Shown: positions 37,722 through 52,100, counted from the first letter of the stretch. The stretch is DNA of 64,000 bases from Sycobia sp. Sy_11 (GCA_018907035.1 JACCIC010000300.1:276001-340000); one strand, 5' to 3'. Made by a program: numbers and translations. The notes: generated by a model not told the origin, from the letters alone.

Positions 37722-38081
37722 TGGGAGGCAGTGCCGACGTAGACGCACGCAGATGGGGACGAGAAGGGGGAAGAGGCTAGAGGGGCGCGTTTTCTCTCGA
37801 CGTCCCCCCCCCGTTCCCCCGCCCCGCTTCCCGCGGCGCGCACCGAGGGAGATCAGCCGGCGGCGGGCCAATCGCGCCGTGGGGGCCGCGGGGATCCGGT
37901 GCGCTGCTGCTGCTGCTGCTGCTGCTGGCTTGACGGAGACGCGGGCGCGCCGCTGTTTCTCTCTCTCGCTCTCTCTCTCCAACATGGCAGTGTGCGTGTT
38001 ACGCGCATGGCGCCCCCTTCCAAACCCCCTCCTCCATCTGCGTTCCGTCGGTGTGTTTATATTATACCAAGACGTTATACA

Positions 38082-38140
<59 letters not shown>

Positions 38141-39479
38141 TGTATACGTGATCTGCCATGGTTTTCCGTCCCGTTTTTCGTTTGCACGGATGCGAGCTTT
38201 CCCTTTTTTGGGTCATGAACGCGAGGCGTATTCGGCTTTATTTTTTGGAAACGACGCGCGCCCCGGCGATTAGGTCCGCAGGGGCGCGGGCGAGACTTCG
38301 GGTGCCCTGCTTAACGTATATTTTAGGATTCGACTGTGTTTTTCAATGATCGTTAATTATTTAAAAAGACAGTTGCATCAGAGGGGAGGGGTCGATTCTT
38401 TTTTTGAAACGAAAGCTTGAATTTTTCGTTTTTTTTTTGTCTCCATTCGTTCGATATAAATTATATATGCGTGTCGAATGAAGGTATCTAAATAGCTTGA
38501 AAGAAAATTCAGTCTTTATTATTTGTTTCGGATTTTTGTTATAAGTTTTTGTTATAATATTTTACAGAAAATATACAAGCAATTTTAGAATTGCTAGCTG
38601 GATAAAAACATCAGTATTTTCATTTAGCTTTCCTTTGTTTAATGGCAGCATAATTATTTTCAATTAATTTCCGTTCGATAAGTAGATCAACAATTTTATT
38701 TATTAAAGTAGAAATTAACCATTCTTTTCAATTTTAATCAATGAAAACTGATGATTATCCAGTTTTGTAAACGAGCCTTGATCTAAGTATACGAATTTTT
38801 TCTTTCATCGATAATATAATGGATTGCAAATAATCCATTAGTGCGCAGTTAAAGTGCTTACTTATCGTCAATATCCTCTGAATTCAGATGTGTTGCAGTT
38901 TTTGTAAAAACAAAATAACGGTATCTTTTTCCTTTCGTAAAGACGTTTAAGAGATGAAAGAATACCCGCTCCCCTTCAAAATCCAAGTATTCTACAAATT
39001 ATTATGTTATTTATAAATCCTATACATAACAATTCAACCGGTATTAACCATACATAAAACTCACAGCACAGTGCAAGGTACCAGAAAATATTAGATACGT
39101 CCATCTTTCATCTGCCTAAAATTATTTTCATAGGTAAAAAATTCTTTTTTGTGTCGGAACTGCTTTGCACAACTTAGAATAATTTTGGGCAGATAAAAAT
39201 TTCCATGCGTCCAATATTTTGTGACTTTCTAGAGGCTATTTGGACAAAAAACATAGCTTTTGCTAGAATATTGATTTTCTTAATCATATACTAATGCGAG
39301 ACGTCATTTTTCTTTATCGTAATTTTTGCTCTCGTAATATAGATAATATATTTTTTTAATAAAATAGACTGCATATATACAATTTTTCTCTACGTACTCC
39401 AAAACACTAGTATTAAATAATTATATCGATCCTTCCATTTACTTCGATCAAAAATATATTAGAAAATATATATCCTAAA

Positions 39480-39480
<1 letters not shown>
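36901..39480. other. Upstream region, no gene recognised
   Basis: 36901-38340 is GC-rich with GA and (TA)n arrays (37666-37711, 38083-38135) and a CTG run at 37903-37926. A very good plus-strand donor (GATGCGAG|GTAAGTTC) at 37450 has no partner exon that I can identify. 38340-39480 is AT-rich unique DNA. Confidence 0.5.
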
Positions 39481-39518
<38 letters not shown>

Positions 39519-39614
39519 GCATTATCGGGACTCGAATTATTTTTCCTTCCTCCCGCTGTCTTGCGATAAGAGTACGGCACGAGAGGCGGGCTCAACGCGC
39601 GCCGCGGTTCGGAG

Positions 39615-39673
<59 letters not shown>

Positions 39674-39802
39674 GAGTGCCGCTTAACTGAAAATCAGGTG
39701 ATTGATCCGATGGCAGTGTCAGAGAAGTGCGGACTGATACGTACCCTCCCTCCCCCCCTCGATCTCCCTGTACCAACCAGTCTTGCGTATGACGGTGCAG
39801 AG

Positions 39803-39853
<51 letters not shown>

Positions 39854-40017
39854 AGAAAACGAGCTCGGCTGTGGGCTATACAGATACATATATACTATAC
39901 TAGAGATAGAAAAACCTGGAGGCGATAGCTGAGAGCGACGTAAAGGCGGGCGAGTAAAGAGAAAATGACAAGGGGGGAATTTCGAGCGCGTGGGCAAATA
40001 TATATATATATATATGT

Positions 40018-40442
40018 ACAGGGTGTCCCAAAATATCATCGTTCGTACTGGCGTACGGATCATAAGCAGGGGAAGCCGCGTAAAAAGGTCGTATGTATTT
40101 TTGACGTTTGCAGATGGTTTTTTGCGCTACTCACACCAGTGCCCGTCGGCCAATGAGCGGACTTCGAATAAATCGCCTACAGACCGAGGAGCACGGGAAT
40201 CGCGAAAACTGTCGCGGAGAATCTCGACGGCGCAACGGGACTGACGCCCGCCGACCTCAGGGGGGGGGGGCGTGAAAAGCTTCAGTTGTTTACTGGAGGA
40301 TAATTTTACGAGCGCGCCCGTCGTAAATGCGCGACTAATGCGCGTCCGACGGCGCGCACGCGCGCTTCTTGCGCTTTTCGACATTTCGATCTGTACCGAC
40401 GATAAATACATATATATATATATACATACATACACACACACA

Positions 40443-40484
<42 letters not shown>

Positions 40485-40631
40485 ATAATAACCGCAGTAT
40501 TCGCCGGGATCGTCCCGCGATTCTTCGGACGTCCTCCCCAGATCCCATACGTGAGCCTTCGATACCCGACACCAATGGCCGAGAGCCGCCAGCGCGGACA
40601 GCGGCGGTCGCATACTCGCGGAACACCCCGT
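40018..40631. mobile_element. Possible short transposon remnant with imperfect terminal inverted repeats
   Basis: ACAGGGTGTCCC at 40018-40029 faces GGAACACCCCGT at 40620-40631; the reverse complement of the second matches 10 of 12. GGGTGTYCC ends of this kind are familiar from insect DNA elements. No transposase and no clear target-site duplication, because TA-rich flanks hide it. Confidence 0.3.
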
Positions 40632-40937
40632 ATACACAGAGGCAGTGGGCGAGGAGCCGCGGAGCCTGGCCGTGCCGCAGGAGATATATAGAGCATCCGA
40701 GGATCCGAACCGAAGTCAAGGATGTCAAGAACGTTTCGTGTGTTCCTGGCGCGAGCGCGCGGGGTCGCGCGTCGTCATGGGAACCGTCGTCATTGGGCTA
40801 AGCCCGCTCCCTCCCCGGCTCCGTCTCTCTCCCTCGCTCTTTCCATCTCGATTCTCCAGCTCTCCCTCTTCCTCTTTTCTCATCTTTCTATTTTCTGGGG
40901 CTCTTGCGTGCGCGCGCGCGCGCGCGTGTCTGTGCCA

Positions 40938-40972
<35 letters not shown>

Positions 40973-41289
40973 TGTGTAGTACGTATGTGCCTGCGTGCGT
41001 GTGAGCGACTCCACTCGGTGGCTTCTCATGCGAGCGCCTCGTGACCCACCCTCTCGCTCATCCAGTAGGTTTGCTCGCTCCCCCCGCCCCAATCCCCCCC
41101 GGCGCTTTCACGGTTTTCCTCGCTGAATTCCGTCCACGCGTTTGCCCGAAAGAAAAACATAAGAGCCTCGTCCTCCTTCTTTTTTCTCTGTTTTTTTTTT
41201 CGCTGGCCGACGTCTCTGCCGCCGCCCCGCCTCCCCCGCGCCGGTCGCTCTTCTCTCTTTATTTTGTTTCTCCTACAGAGCGATTCGGT

Positions 41290-41324
<35 letters not shown>

Positions 41325-42730
41325 AACGCACACACGTGTATACGACATGTATATCGGTGCGAGCGAACGTCTAGAGGATTCTTTCTCTGTGGGTCGATTC
41401 TGGCGAATTGCCCTCGACTAGAAATTCGGGTATTGGACTGTACCTATATATACGCGCTCGTACAAATGCGACTCTGGATAACAATTTGGGAGAGAATCCC
41501 CACGGACGAAATATAACACGGGAGCCCGAAGAAAAATCTTCATTTTTTTTCATTCGTTCAACCTCTACGTAGTTCGTTATTACGCACGCGCTTCTGGCGC
41601 GAAAACGGATGGTCGCGCGTGTCGCCGCGATCCTAATAATACAACGACCAAAGTTCGGCTCGAGCGCGAGTTCATTATTGCGATAAAATCGGGCTTCAGC
41701 GCCGGGGGCGGAAAAAAAAAAGAAAACAAGAAAATTTTAAAGTAATGAAAATATTTTATCGGACTCTTACGCTCTCGTTACGAATTGGTATACAACTTGG
41801 TAATTAAAAAAAAAAAGGCTAACGTACTCGCACGAGGGTTAAAAATATTTTTACAATTCAATTAATAGGAAAGACAGGCTCTACCGATGTAATTGTAATA
41901 TCGGCAGCGTGCGCGCATGCGCGAGTTCACTACTGCCACGTATCGTGACCCGTTAATTGAGCGACGAGCCTTTTTTTAAGCCAGCCCCGGATTGTGAAAA
42001 GGACTCGACCTGAATAATAATTCATCCGAACGCGGCCTTCGGCCGCGCGATGGCGGCGAACAGGGGGGGGGGAGGGGAAACCGTCGCCGACGAGAGCGCG
42101 GCACAGCTCGCGTGCACGGATGAAACGCGCGGCGCGTCCCTCGAATGTTAAAACAAACGAGAACGAGGAAAGACGAGAAAAACGTTCCAAAGGAGAGAAA
42201 GAAAAAATTAACTCCCATTTCCGGCTTCGCACGGCCATTTTATACGTGAAACTCGCGGCGCGGTGCGCGGGAGGTACCATTCCTTTTTTCTTCGTAATTT
42301 TTTTTTTTTGTCTCTCCTTCCCTCGTCCTCCTTCCCGCTCTAAAAAGCTCCGGCGAGGCTGGGGCGAGGCAGTAGGGTGAGGGGGCCAACTCCGGAAAAG
42401 CTGTTGCGCATAAATATACGAGAATAATAATGATAATAGTGCCCGTCGGAGCGTGGGAGGGAAGCTGTATAAAGCTGCGGCGACCCCCCTCGCCCTCCCC
42501 CGCCTCGCCCCGCGATCGCTCTTCCAAATTTATGGGATATATAGGGTATCGCGCGTGCGATCCCTTATCAAACGGTCCGCGCGCGCGTGATCGCGCACCG
42601 GCCGAAATTCGGCTCGACCCCCCCCCCACCTCCCCGAAAACGATTTTCGGAAAGCTAACACCGGGCCGTCGGGCGGAGGGGCGAGGAACAACGACGGCGA
42701 TATGGGTCTCGCGCGAGAGGCAGAGAGAGG

Positions 42731-42766
<36 letters not shown>

Positions 42767-43050
42767 TGCGTGTACGTATTCCAACCTGGCCTCGGGACTG
42801 CGAAAGGAACCTCGGGCTTGGGAAGTGCGAGGGGGAGGTTTGGAGCGTGAAAGAATCACGTTTCACCTACGCAATCTACCGACTCGGCTCTATAAATAAT
42901 TCAACCAAAATATAATACGATCGTTCCTCCGAGGCGAGGAGACCCGGATTTTTGGTCCCTCGCGGGGCTCCTCGCTGCCGTCGCGGCTGGCGGCGCTGCG
43001 ACGCGTTACCGTTCGCTCGACTCGTTGCTTATATACCTATGTTATACGTG

Positions 43051-43086
<36 letters not shown>

Positions 43087-43142
43087 GCTTTCTTATTTTT
43101 CGGCGAGCTGCTGCAGTCTGGGGAGAAGGAAAGAAAAAGAGC

Positions 43143-43143
<1 letters not shown>

Positions 43144-43190
<47 letters not shown>
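43144..43190. repeat. (GA)n microsatellite
   Basis: Pure GA array, 60 bases after a TA array at 43053-43082. Confidence 0.95.
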
Positions 43191-43196
<6 letters not shown>

Positions 43197-43290
43197 TGCG
43201 AAGGCGAAAGAGAGAAATCGTAAAGTCCTGAGCTCTTGAAGAAGATCAGGGCATCGGGGAGAGGTGGGGGAGGGGGGGTTAGACAAGTCC

Positions 43291-45964
43291 GTGGGGCCCC
43301 GTCACGATATAATATTTATAAGCAAACGCGGAAAAATCAAGTATACAGAAATTCGGCGAGAGCAATTTAATGAGGGATCTCGCAAAGTACTGCTTGACAC
43401 GCTAGTCTTATGCATGCGCATACATCGGTACCGACGACCAGCATCGAGAAGTAAAATGCAAAATAAGTAAAATATTTATACATAATCAAGTAGAAGAATT
43501 TTTCAGACGACCCAGGAATTGTTGCATATGTTTGTGTGCTAAAAAATAGGTCGGATCGCGCAGTTTTACAAAGAAACAAAAATTTTCCACATGCATCACA
43601 AAGCCAGGCCACTTGGGTCGCCCAATCCGGAACGAGGTTATATAACTTAACCTTTATCGCGTCAGGTTTAAGTGAGCCTCTAGCGGTCGATTTTTATCGA
43701 TACGTCAAAGTTCTTTCCCAGATAGCGAAGTTATTTTTAGAACATGAACGTCCTGCATTAATGAGATCCCGAAAAAATGAAAGAGCGAACAATTTCACCT
43801 TCGGGCTCTCGTGCAGCCGTGAGCCGAGCTATTTTTAAAGTTTCGAAATGGCGACTGATTCAAGATGGCGGACGAAATTTTTTCGAAGATCCATCGATTT
43901 TTACGATTTCTCGAATCCGGAGGTTTTGGCCGAGGATTGCCGATCACGTATACGTAATATCGACTCAAGATAGTTTATCCAAACTGGCTGATAAATTTTC
44001 GAATATCAACCGCCATCTTGATTGAAGATTCGGGCATTCAATTCGTCGAATTGCGAAGTTTCCGAATAAAAAAAACTTTGTTTAAATTTTTCAAAGGAGG
44101 GCAAATAAGTTTTTGTCAATTTTTTCTCAATTTGTTTCAGTTGTTTAGTTTCTACCAAATGTCATCTTATATCGGATATTATACACACAGACATATCTCG
44201 GATTCTGATCTGTCGTCCCCAAAAGTCTAAATACAAATTTTTTTAACTACTAAATTTGATTTTTCAACGACCTTAAACTCAGTAGGATAAAATCCGACGG
44301 ATTTCAGATCCGTATTTAGAGAGTTAAAAAAACAAACAAGAATGTATCATACACCTATTATGCGTGCTGAAAGTTTTTTTTATAAAGCTGTACTGGCAGA
44401 TTTTATCAAATAATTCCAATATTAAATTTTAAGGTCATCGCGTTCCGGTTGAATGATATTTTGATTAATACGAAGCATATAATTTTCTATTTTTAACCAT
44501 ATTTTTTTATTACTTACAATTTAATGACGGATTTTATCTTTAATTACTTTTACTTTTTTTTACATTTAATAAAACTAAAATTCGGTTTCTATTATTATTA
44601 TTATTAATATTTTTCCACTTTTTAAAAATTCAACCTACGCAATCAGTATTTGCTTCTGTATAATGTATGAAAAAATTCATATAACGTATAGGTTTGTTTT
44701 TAAAAACGAAATATATATATCTATATAGCTATATATATGTGTGTGCGTGTGCGTGTGCATGTGCGTGTGCGCGTGCGCGCGTGTGCGTACAGTATGCAAA
44801 AGCAACAAGACTGCGAAAAATTATAATTTCTAATATCACGGCCATTATAGCCCAACGATAATTTGATAATTCTGGACAAATTCTGTTGCCTTCCATTCGG
44901 CGAAGCGAATTTTCGCTCGATTAAACGACTGCCGCGTCAGTACTGCTCGCGATAAATGCATAAATTTGAAATAATTTACATATCATCGCGGGCCGAACGA
45001 GGCGCCTGCGTTGCAAAGCGAGCTCTCGCACGCCGTACGGAACGCGAAGAGCGAGCGCAAAAATGACACGCTCCGCTGGGCGACCCCTGCGACGCCCTCT
45101 CCTGCTGCCCGCCTCCCCGCCACATTTCCCCCGCTGACCCGGGCCGAAACGGACGCGCGAGAGGCGCGCATACCGACGGGACGGCCCGCGCTTTCGGAAT
45201 TGCGGAGCGGGTCTGGGTACAGGGCGTTTTTGCCCCTTTTGCGCCCTTCTGTCGCCCCTCGAAAATACTATATATATATATATACAGTTCGTTCCCTTTT
45301 CCCCGCGGACCGCGCGTATATTTAAGCATTGCGTTATGTAGGGCGCAGTGTGCGTGCTCGGCGGCGCGGCACGGCCAAAAGTAAGCGTGGAACGCAAGGA
45401 GATGTAGACCGAGAGAGGGAGGGAGATACATCCGTGTGAGGCGACAGCGAGAGAGAACCACGAATTCCAGATTCGATAACCGTGCGCGCGAACGCGCGTA
45501 TTATAACGAAAGAGCCTATATATGTGTGTATTATTACATTATATATACATTATATTACATTATATATCTACATACATGTATATGTATACGTGGCACATAG
45601 ACTCAATGCGCATTCCCGCCTCACGCACTGACCATCGGACGAGCCGTGCCGAAGCCGGCGCCTTCTTACACGTGCGACGAACGAACCATCGCGACGCTTC
45701 GAACGATGTATCCCGGGTTTTCCTGACGGATAACGCTTGCGCGCGCGCGCGCTTAAACACAGTCGCACATACATAAACTTTCGCTGTCGCTCCCTCCCTC
45801 CTCTCTCTCTCTCTCTCTCACTCTCTCTCTCGTACCGGTGCGCGGCTCGCAGCACACCCTATGAATTATATATGACGTCGACCATCGAGCTGTAGAGACT
45901 AGGGGAGACGAGTGTCGGAGGGCGGGGGGAGGCGGAGGGAGCGCATTCTAAGGCCACGGGATTT

Positions 45965-46001
<37 letters not shown>

Positions 46002-47307
46002 CTCGTGCGCGCGCGCGCACCATTGAGAAGTGGTTTGATGTCTTCTTCAAAAGAACGAGCGGCGAACAAGAGGAGGAGATATAAGGAATGAGGGAAGGAG
46101 AAAGCGAGCCGTGAGAGAGCGCGCGAGAGGGAGAGAGAGATAGAGGAGAGGGAGGGACCAGGCACGGAAATTAATGTAGCTGAAATGTAGATGTGCGCTC
46201 CGTCGAAGGGATTCTGTGGCGGGTTCTTAGACGTATCTTTTATACATATATATATATATATCGTTCGGGATAATACGCGTATGATATTCATGAGGCCCCC
46301 GGGGCGATTCATTAAAATTGTTCCATTGTCACGCGAGACAGAAGTTATTGTGACACGGCCGGGCGGCATATTCCTCATTTTAAATTTATTAGTTTTACCG
46401 CATAATACGCGTCCGCATATGCACGCGAATGGGGATGAAATTGTTTCTGTTATCTCGCGGAAGGGGAAAAAAAATTTTTTAACGGAAAGCGTAACCGTGG
46501 TTTATTGGACTTTTTTTTGTCGTTCTCGTCGTTGTTATTGTTATTGTCAGGCTCGCGGTTCTATTACGTGTATAATACGCGATCGGATAAAGGGGTTGTG
46601 AGATTTATATTAACGATATCGAGTTATTCGTGCGGGATTTGGATTAGTGAATTTTATTTCGATACTTTTTTTTAAATAATCCTATGGAGAAAAGACGAGA
46701 TCGAGATCTATAAGCTTCGCTTTTATAAAGTATGTATAATTGTGCACTGAAAAACAGAGAATCGCAGGATTTGAAATGAACGTTGACATTTCAATATAAA
46801 ATAATAAATAAATTGTAGATGCGTTTTAACGCTATTCTAGAAATTTCTGCCGATAAATAATTCATTTACCAAAAATAAACGCTTATCTGACTCGAACCGA
46901 TTTGTAATTGGGAGTCCCACGGCAAGAGCCTTCCGCGGGCGTCTCTCGCTTTACACCACTTTATTAAATTAAAAACGCGAATAATTCCCAAGCGCGCGAA
47001 CAGACGCTTCCGGCAGAAATGGGCCGGTGATATTACCGAAGAACGGTTCGATGGGAAAATAGGCAGAGTTTTCGAGGATAGCCGAGGATTTCCACAAATA
47101 TTTCCAAAGTTACAAAATGTGTGGCGGGGGGGGGGGCAAAAAAAAATTAGAAAGTCTCCAACGGTAACTGGGTGCCGCGCTTGCCTCAATCTGAACCGAT
47201 GCGGATCCCCCCCCTGCCCCCGGCGCGTTTACCTTAGGCTAATTTTTTTCTCTCGCGCCCTTCCCCTCCCTCTCCTCGCCTTCGGGGGAAAGTCGCATAT
47301 TTACCCC
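43291..47307. other. Upstream region, no gene recognised
   Basis: 43291-44900 is AT-rich unique DNA containing the YY1/Pho-like inverted pair. 44900-46200 is GC-rich with a 62-codon ORF on the minus strand (44983-45171) that I do not recognise, and a GA array at 45966-45999. 46200-47300 is unique DNA. Confidence 0.45.
43860..44021. promoter_or_regulatory. Inverted pair of YY1/Pho-like motifs, possible Polycomb response element
   Basis: TCAAGATGGCGG at 43860-43871 and its exact reverse complement at 44010-44021. AAGATGGCGG is the consensus core of YY1, whose fly homologue Pho recruits Polycomb at Hox genes. A third ATGGC core is at 43848-43852. Position 5' of Abd-B suits a response element, but 12-bp inverted repeats may also be transposon ends. 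Confidence 0.3.
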
Positions 47308-47497
47308 TTAGCCCGCGTTTCCGCCGTTCTCCGCCTCGAGCTTTTCTCCGCTATTCAGCCGTTGTCGGTTGCGGCTTAGCGGCTTGTTCGCCGGCGTCAG
47401 AGCCTCGTCGGCCTCGTCCGGGCACGGACCGGGCGTCGCCTCGGCGGCGAGCGAAGTTTTCCGATTTTCCCGATTACCGTGGTATCGGAGCTCGGGA
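47308..47497 (-). other. GC3-rich open segment, possibly a terminal exon
   Basis: Minus-strand frame from a CTCCCCGCAG acceptor-like site to TAA (47308-47310). It reads DPELRYHGNRENRKTS and later EATPGPCPDEADEALTP. 39 of the last 48 codons end in G/C, against about 65% GC at positions 1 and 2. No similarity is recognised and the local DNA is GC-rich, so this is weak. Confidence 0.2.
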
Positions 47498-48233
47498 TCT
47501 GCGGGGAGCTCGATCGTTGTCGTATGATCAGTCGCGAAAGTTCCGAGAGTTCGAGAGCACACGGATATCTATATACGAGTACGTATATGTCTGATCGTTC
47601 GCTGATCGTGCGAGCGAAGCCGGAGTGGCGACAGTTTAAGTTGTGAAATGAAGGAGGAATCGACGATTTAACCGGTGCCCGGGTGGTCCGTTAAAAAACG
47701 TACTGAACACGTGTTTAAGGCGATTCAGGCATATGTGAAAGTGAAGTAAATTATACAGGAATCACGAGGGACGCACATCCGACGGAGAGAAGAAACTGAA
47801 AACCAGTGGGGCGCGCAATTATTCGGAATATCCGCGGATCTCCGCGCGCTCTCGACGATTTTAGTCCGTATTCGCCGAGCGAAAAACCCATCCTCGTAAT
47901 ACATACATTTGAATATCTGCGTCGCAAGTCCATGTCCACTCTCTCTCTCTCTCTCTCCCCCCCCTCTCTCTGTCTGCGCCGAAAATCGCTGCCCAAGAAT
48001 CGCCGTCTCGAGGCGTTTAATAATGGCGCGCGCGCGCGCGCTCGTGCCACGTCAATGCCGGGCGTAAGCGAGCGCCCTCCCCCCTCCCTCTGCACCCCCT
48101 GTATAAATCTCGAGGCCTGGCATTCGGACCAATTAGCGTCTCGGTCGCGTTATAAATTTCCCGACGCGACGCGCGCACTTACTTACGCGAATGAGCGCGC
48201 GGCGTCCGAGCCGAAAAATTTTTCCTGCCTTTC

Positions 48234-48275
<42 letters not shown>

Positions 48276-48425
48276 GCGTATCCTCGTCATACGACGCGTA
48301 AGCGAAAGAAGATCTACACGCGTAAGGTGCGCGCGCGCGCTTGCGCGCTCATCCATAAAACGACCGTAAAGACTTAATTTTACGAGAGGCATAATATATA
48401 TTTGCCACTGGGCGCTCCGCGACGC

Positions 48426-48480
<55 letters not shown>

Positions 48481-49256
48481 CGAGTATCGGTGCTGCTGCT
48501 GCCGCTGTTGCGTCCCGCCGCCGCCGGCGACGGACCGCGCTCCTGACCGTTGACGCGCGCGGCGCCGGCCTCCGGCCCCTCCGCCCCTCCCCCCACTCCC
48601 CGTGCACCCGACGAACTTTCGCGGACGAGAACGAGAGCAAAAAAGCGCCCTCGCGGCTCGAGGAGCTGGGCGAGGGCTGACGAGGGGACGTGGCGAGAGC
48701 CGACGGAGAGCGAAAGAAGACGGAGAGTGCGACGGGCACTGCCGGGATTCCGCGCGGCCGAGGTCCCGCGGAGATCAAGCGGACGGACGCGCGCGCTTTT
48801 CTACGGCGTCGACGTTCAATTCCCATCGTCCGGAATTCGATCGCTCGTGGCGCTGCGGCGGATATCCCGCGCTGTTTGCCTAGACCGCGATCACCATGGG
48901 ATTTTCAACGTACGAGGGCGCGATAATCCGACGCAGCGGCGCAAAGAGCGCGATCGACTGTCGCCGCTCGGTCATTTCCACGCGTACTCGATTTTAACGA
49001 GGGGCGAATCCATCTGCGCGAGAATCGAAGAGAGTCGCGAGCAATTTACCGCGAGATTCGTCGACCAGTTGAAAATTGACCGATCGCTGCAACTTGCAAC
49101 CGACGCAAATGACTGGGCGTCGGTGAAAATTTCATCGTCTTTACTTTGGCGGAGCGGGCCGATTATTCATTACCGATTGCGACTTACAGCATCGACGATT
49201 TGTCGAGGAAGATATTCGACTGCCCGCAGATCTCGATCTCAAGGGCAACTCGTGCA

Positions 49257-49320
<64 letters not shown>

Positions 49321-49836
49321 GTTGAATTTACACATTCCTGCAGTAAGATCGAGCTTATTATCAATTCACACTACAGTTTTTGTCGCGCCTGTTCCGACAC
49401 ATATACAACTGTCTTTTTTTTCTCTTCTTTTTTACTTTGTCGAAGCGCGCATCGTAATTTGTTGACGATTTCGCGCGGAGAACCGGTCGATCAATGAATT
49501 CTTCGCGGCGGAACGCAATTATAACGAGTGACGAAGGACCGACTGCGCTCGCGAGATGTTCAACTGGATTTCGCGGGACGTACGAATCGATTTCTGAGTA
49601 AAGTGACGCGCGCGAGCTTGCTAAAAATAAAAGTTCCAGGTAAAATGACGCGGTCTACTGTCGTCGGATTGTTTTTTCTCTTGAACTTATTCAAATATCT
49701 CTCTGTCTATAGTACACATAGAATATATATTGATATTTAACGAAAAATTATTTGAAGATATTAAGACAGCCGTAAACGACGAAAATCTATTATATGCATC
49801 GCATGAGCAATTATGCGTATATTATTCCTATATATA

Positions 49837-49874
<38 letters not shown>

Positions 49875-51188
49875 GTTTTCCAATCCGTAGCAAGTGAATC
49901 TGCTCAACAGCTTCCGAGCGAACAGCAATGCTGCGTGCGATAAACGTACAGAAACGCTAAACTCCACTTCCGCTCCTAACGCGTATTTACAGCCAATTCC
50001 AGAGCAGCAAAAAAAAAACAAAAAAAAAAAAAAAAAAATTGCCCCCTAAATCCATCCCGGTACCGGGACTCGTAGCCTCATTTCGTTCTCTCTCTCCCTT
50101 CGGCTCCGCGTCCCGCGCGCTTCGCGAACGAACGGCCCCGTCGTCCTCCGGGCCGTCGGCCCGTTCCCGCGGCCCAGCGCGCGCGATCCGTCGGCGAACG
50201 CGCCGCGCGACCGAGCGCACACGTAAATACATTGTCCGCGTGGTACGCGTAACCGTCGTCCTCTCCCCCTGCCCTCACCCCGCCCGTCGGCGCGCGTCGC
50301 GCCTGCTCGCGCGAGCAGCTGCAGAGCCACGCCGAGCGATCGCCGTCTCTCCAGCTCCAACCTTCCTCTCTCGCTCTCTCTCTCTCTCTGGCTCTTTGCC
50401 TCTCGCCGTGTCTCGCCGCTGTAACGCGCGCGCGCGCGCGGGGCTTGAGCGCGGATCGAACTTTCAGAGAAGAGAGACAGAGAGCGAGCCAGAGAGAGAG
50501 AGAGAGAGAGAGAGCGGTGTTTGGTGGGCTACGCAGGGGGGGGGGAGACATAAAAGCAAAGAGGGTACTAAAGGCATTAACGATGGCAAAAATCGCTCTC
50601 TCACTCCCTCCTCACTCTCGCGTCGCTCGCGCCTCCCCGTGAAAATCCGTTTTGAGAGACTCTCTCGCCGAGAGAGTCCCTCTATAAGTGTCCACTTATC
50701 GGAGTACGTAATGATGTCATTCCTCCGCCGCCCTTACCCTCTTCCCAGCCTACTGCCCCACCCCGACGCACGCCGGCTCTCCGTACATTACGTTTTAAAC
50801 AATTACGCTCGCCGGCCGGGGGCCCACCGGCTCACTCGATTCGCTTTTTGCACATACGCACACACAAACACACACATAAATAATATATATATATATATAC
50901 ACGTTTAGCGTTTATGACTAGCGGGCGACGCGCTTGTGTATCGGGTTCGGTTTTTTTACTCCTTTATCCTCCACCTTCACTGACACCCCCTCCCCCCTGT
51001 TCTCGTGCCATCCACGTATTTCGGACAATTTATTTCGGCGACGTTTAGACGCACGACTCTTATTATACGCATATAATCTTATACGTGTATGTATGTTTTA
51101 CCGGGGGGAGAGGGCAGCGAACGACGCGACGGGTGCCGTCCTCGGATCAACGCGCTAATGGGATTGTCGGACGTGGTGAATCATGTCT

Positions 51189-51247
<59 letters not shown>

Positions 51248-51407
51248 CATACATACATAAACTTTGACATAAAAGCATCGATGAATTAGATATTTTTATT
51301 TTACTTAATTTGTAGTCCATATACGAAATTGGACGATTAGAATGTAGCGGTTTGTACATCATATGAAAGATTAATTCAAGATTTCACAATAAAATTATAT
51401 TGTAATA

Positions 51408-51464
<57 letters not shown>

Positions 51465-51690
51465 GGCAAGGCCGATATCAATAAGTACAAAACAGATTAA
51501 TTATTTCCTATTATTATGTAAATAAAAAAATAGATTAACAATTTCATATATATAGTCGAATAATATATATTAAGCATATGCCAGCGTTGCGTGTACGTAT
51601 ATAATACACCCGTATTATATTTTTTAAAAACAGAAATTTTAACTTTAGACTTTATTTTTGCTGTAATCATTTTTATATGTATATATAATC

Positions 51691-51737
<47 letters not shown>

Positions 51738-52100
51738 GTTCGTTTTGCTTGTATCTCGAATCCGACTTGAAAGCTCATTAAAATGTATTTTATTTTCGCT
51801 GTATGGATATTAAAAAAGAACACATCTGCCTAATATTTTAAGGAGTTTAATCCCGTGGCTTTTAAAATAATACATTTTCTCTTTCTCTCTCTTCTCTTCG
51901 TATCGTTATGTATATACATAATATCTACCATTATCCAAATTGAGAAACCAAAAAATTTTCGCCGAATGGTAAATTCACGGGATGTTCCGCCGTTTACCCG
52001 ACAGCGATTTGACAGTGAAAATTTGGAAATAACTTCATTGTTCCGACAGTGAAAATTTCGCTGGTGTATTTTTTTCTCGCATTTTCTGAAAACAAAAACG
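47498..52100. other. Upstream region, no gene recognised
   Basis: GC-rich patches at 47500-49100 and 50050-50900, (TA)n at 48238-48270, 48428-48476, 49268-49316, 51191-51242, 51411-51461 and 51697-51735, (GT)n at 49841-49871. A strong minus-strand donor (TTCGC|GTAAGTAAGT) at 48185 is preceded by a 16-codon ATG frame; no other support. Confidence 0.5.

Larger units (their letters stand above)
39481..43290. other. Upstream region, no gene recognised
   Basis: (GA)n at 39481-39513, (TA)n at 39617-39670, 39805-39850 and 40446-40482, a possible transposon remnant at 40018-40631, (GT)n at 41292-41321, GA at 42731-42762 and 43144-43190. The rest is mixed GC-rich DNA with shadow ORFs. Confidence 0.5.

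Noticed and set aside
44983..45171. 62-codon minus-strand ORF with ATG in a GC-rich patch
   Set aside because: No similarity recognised, and an overlapping plus-strand frame is equally open; not enough to call a gene.
48550..49497. 315-codon plus-strand open frame
   Set aside because: It starts without an ATG, runs into a (TA)n array and shows no domain; it looks like a chance open frame in stop-poor DNA.
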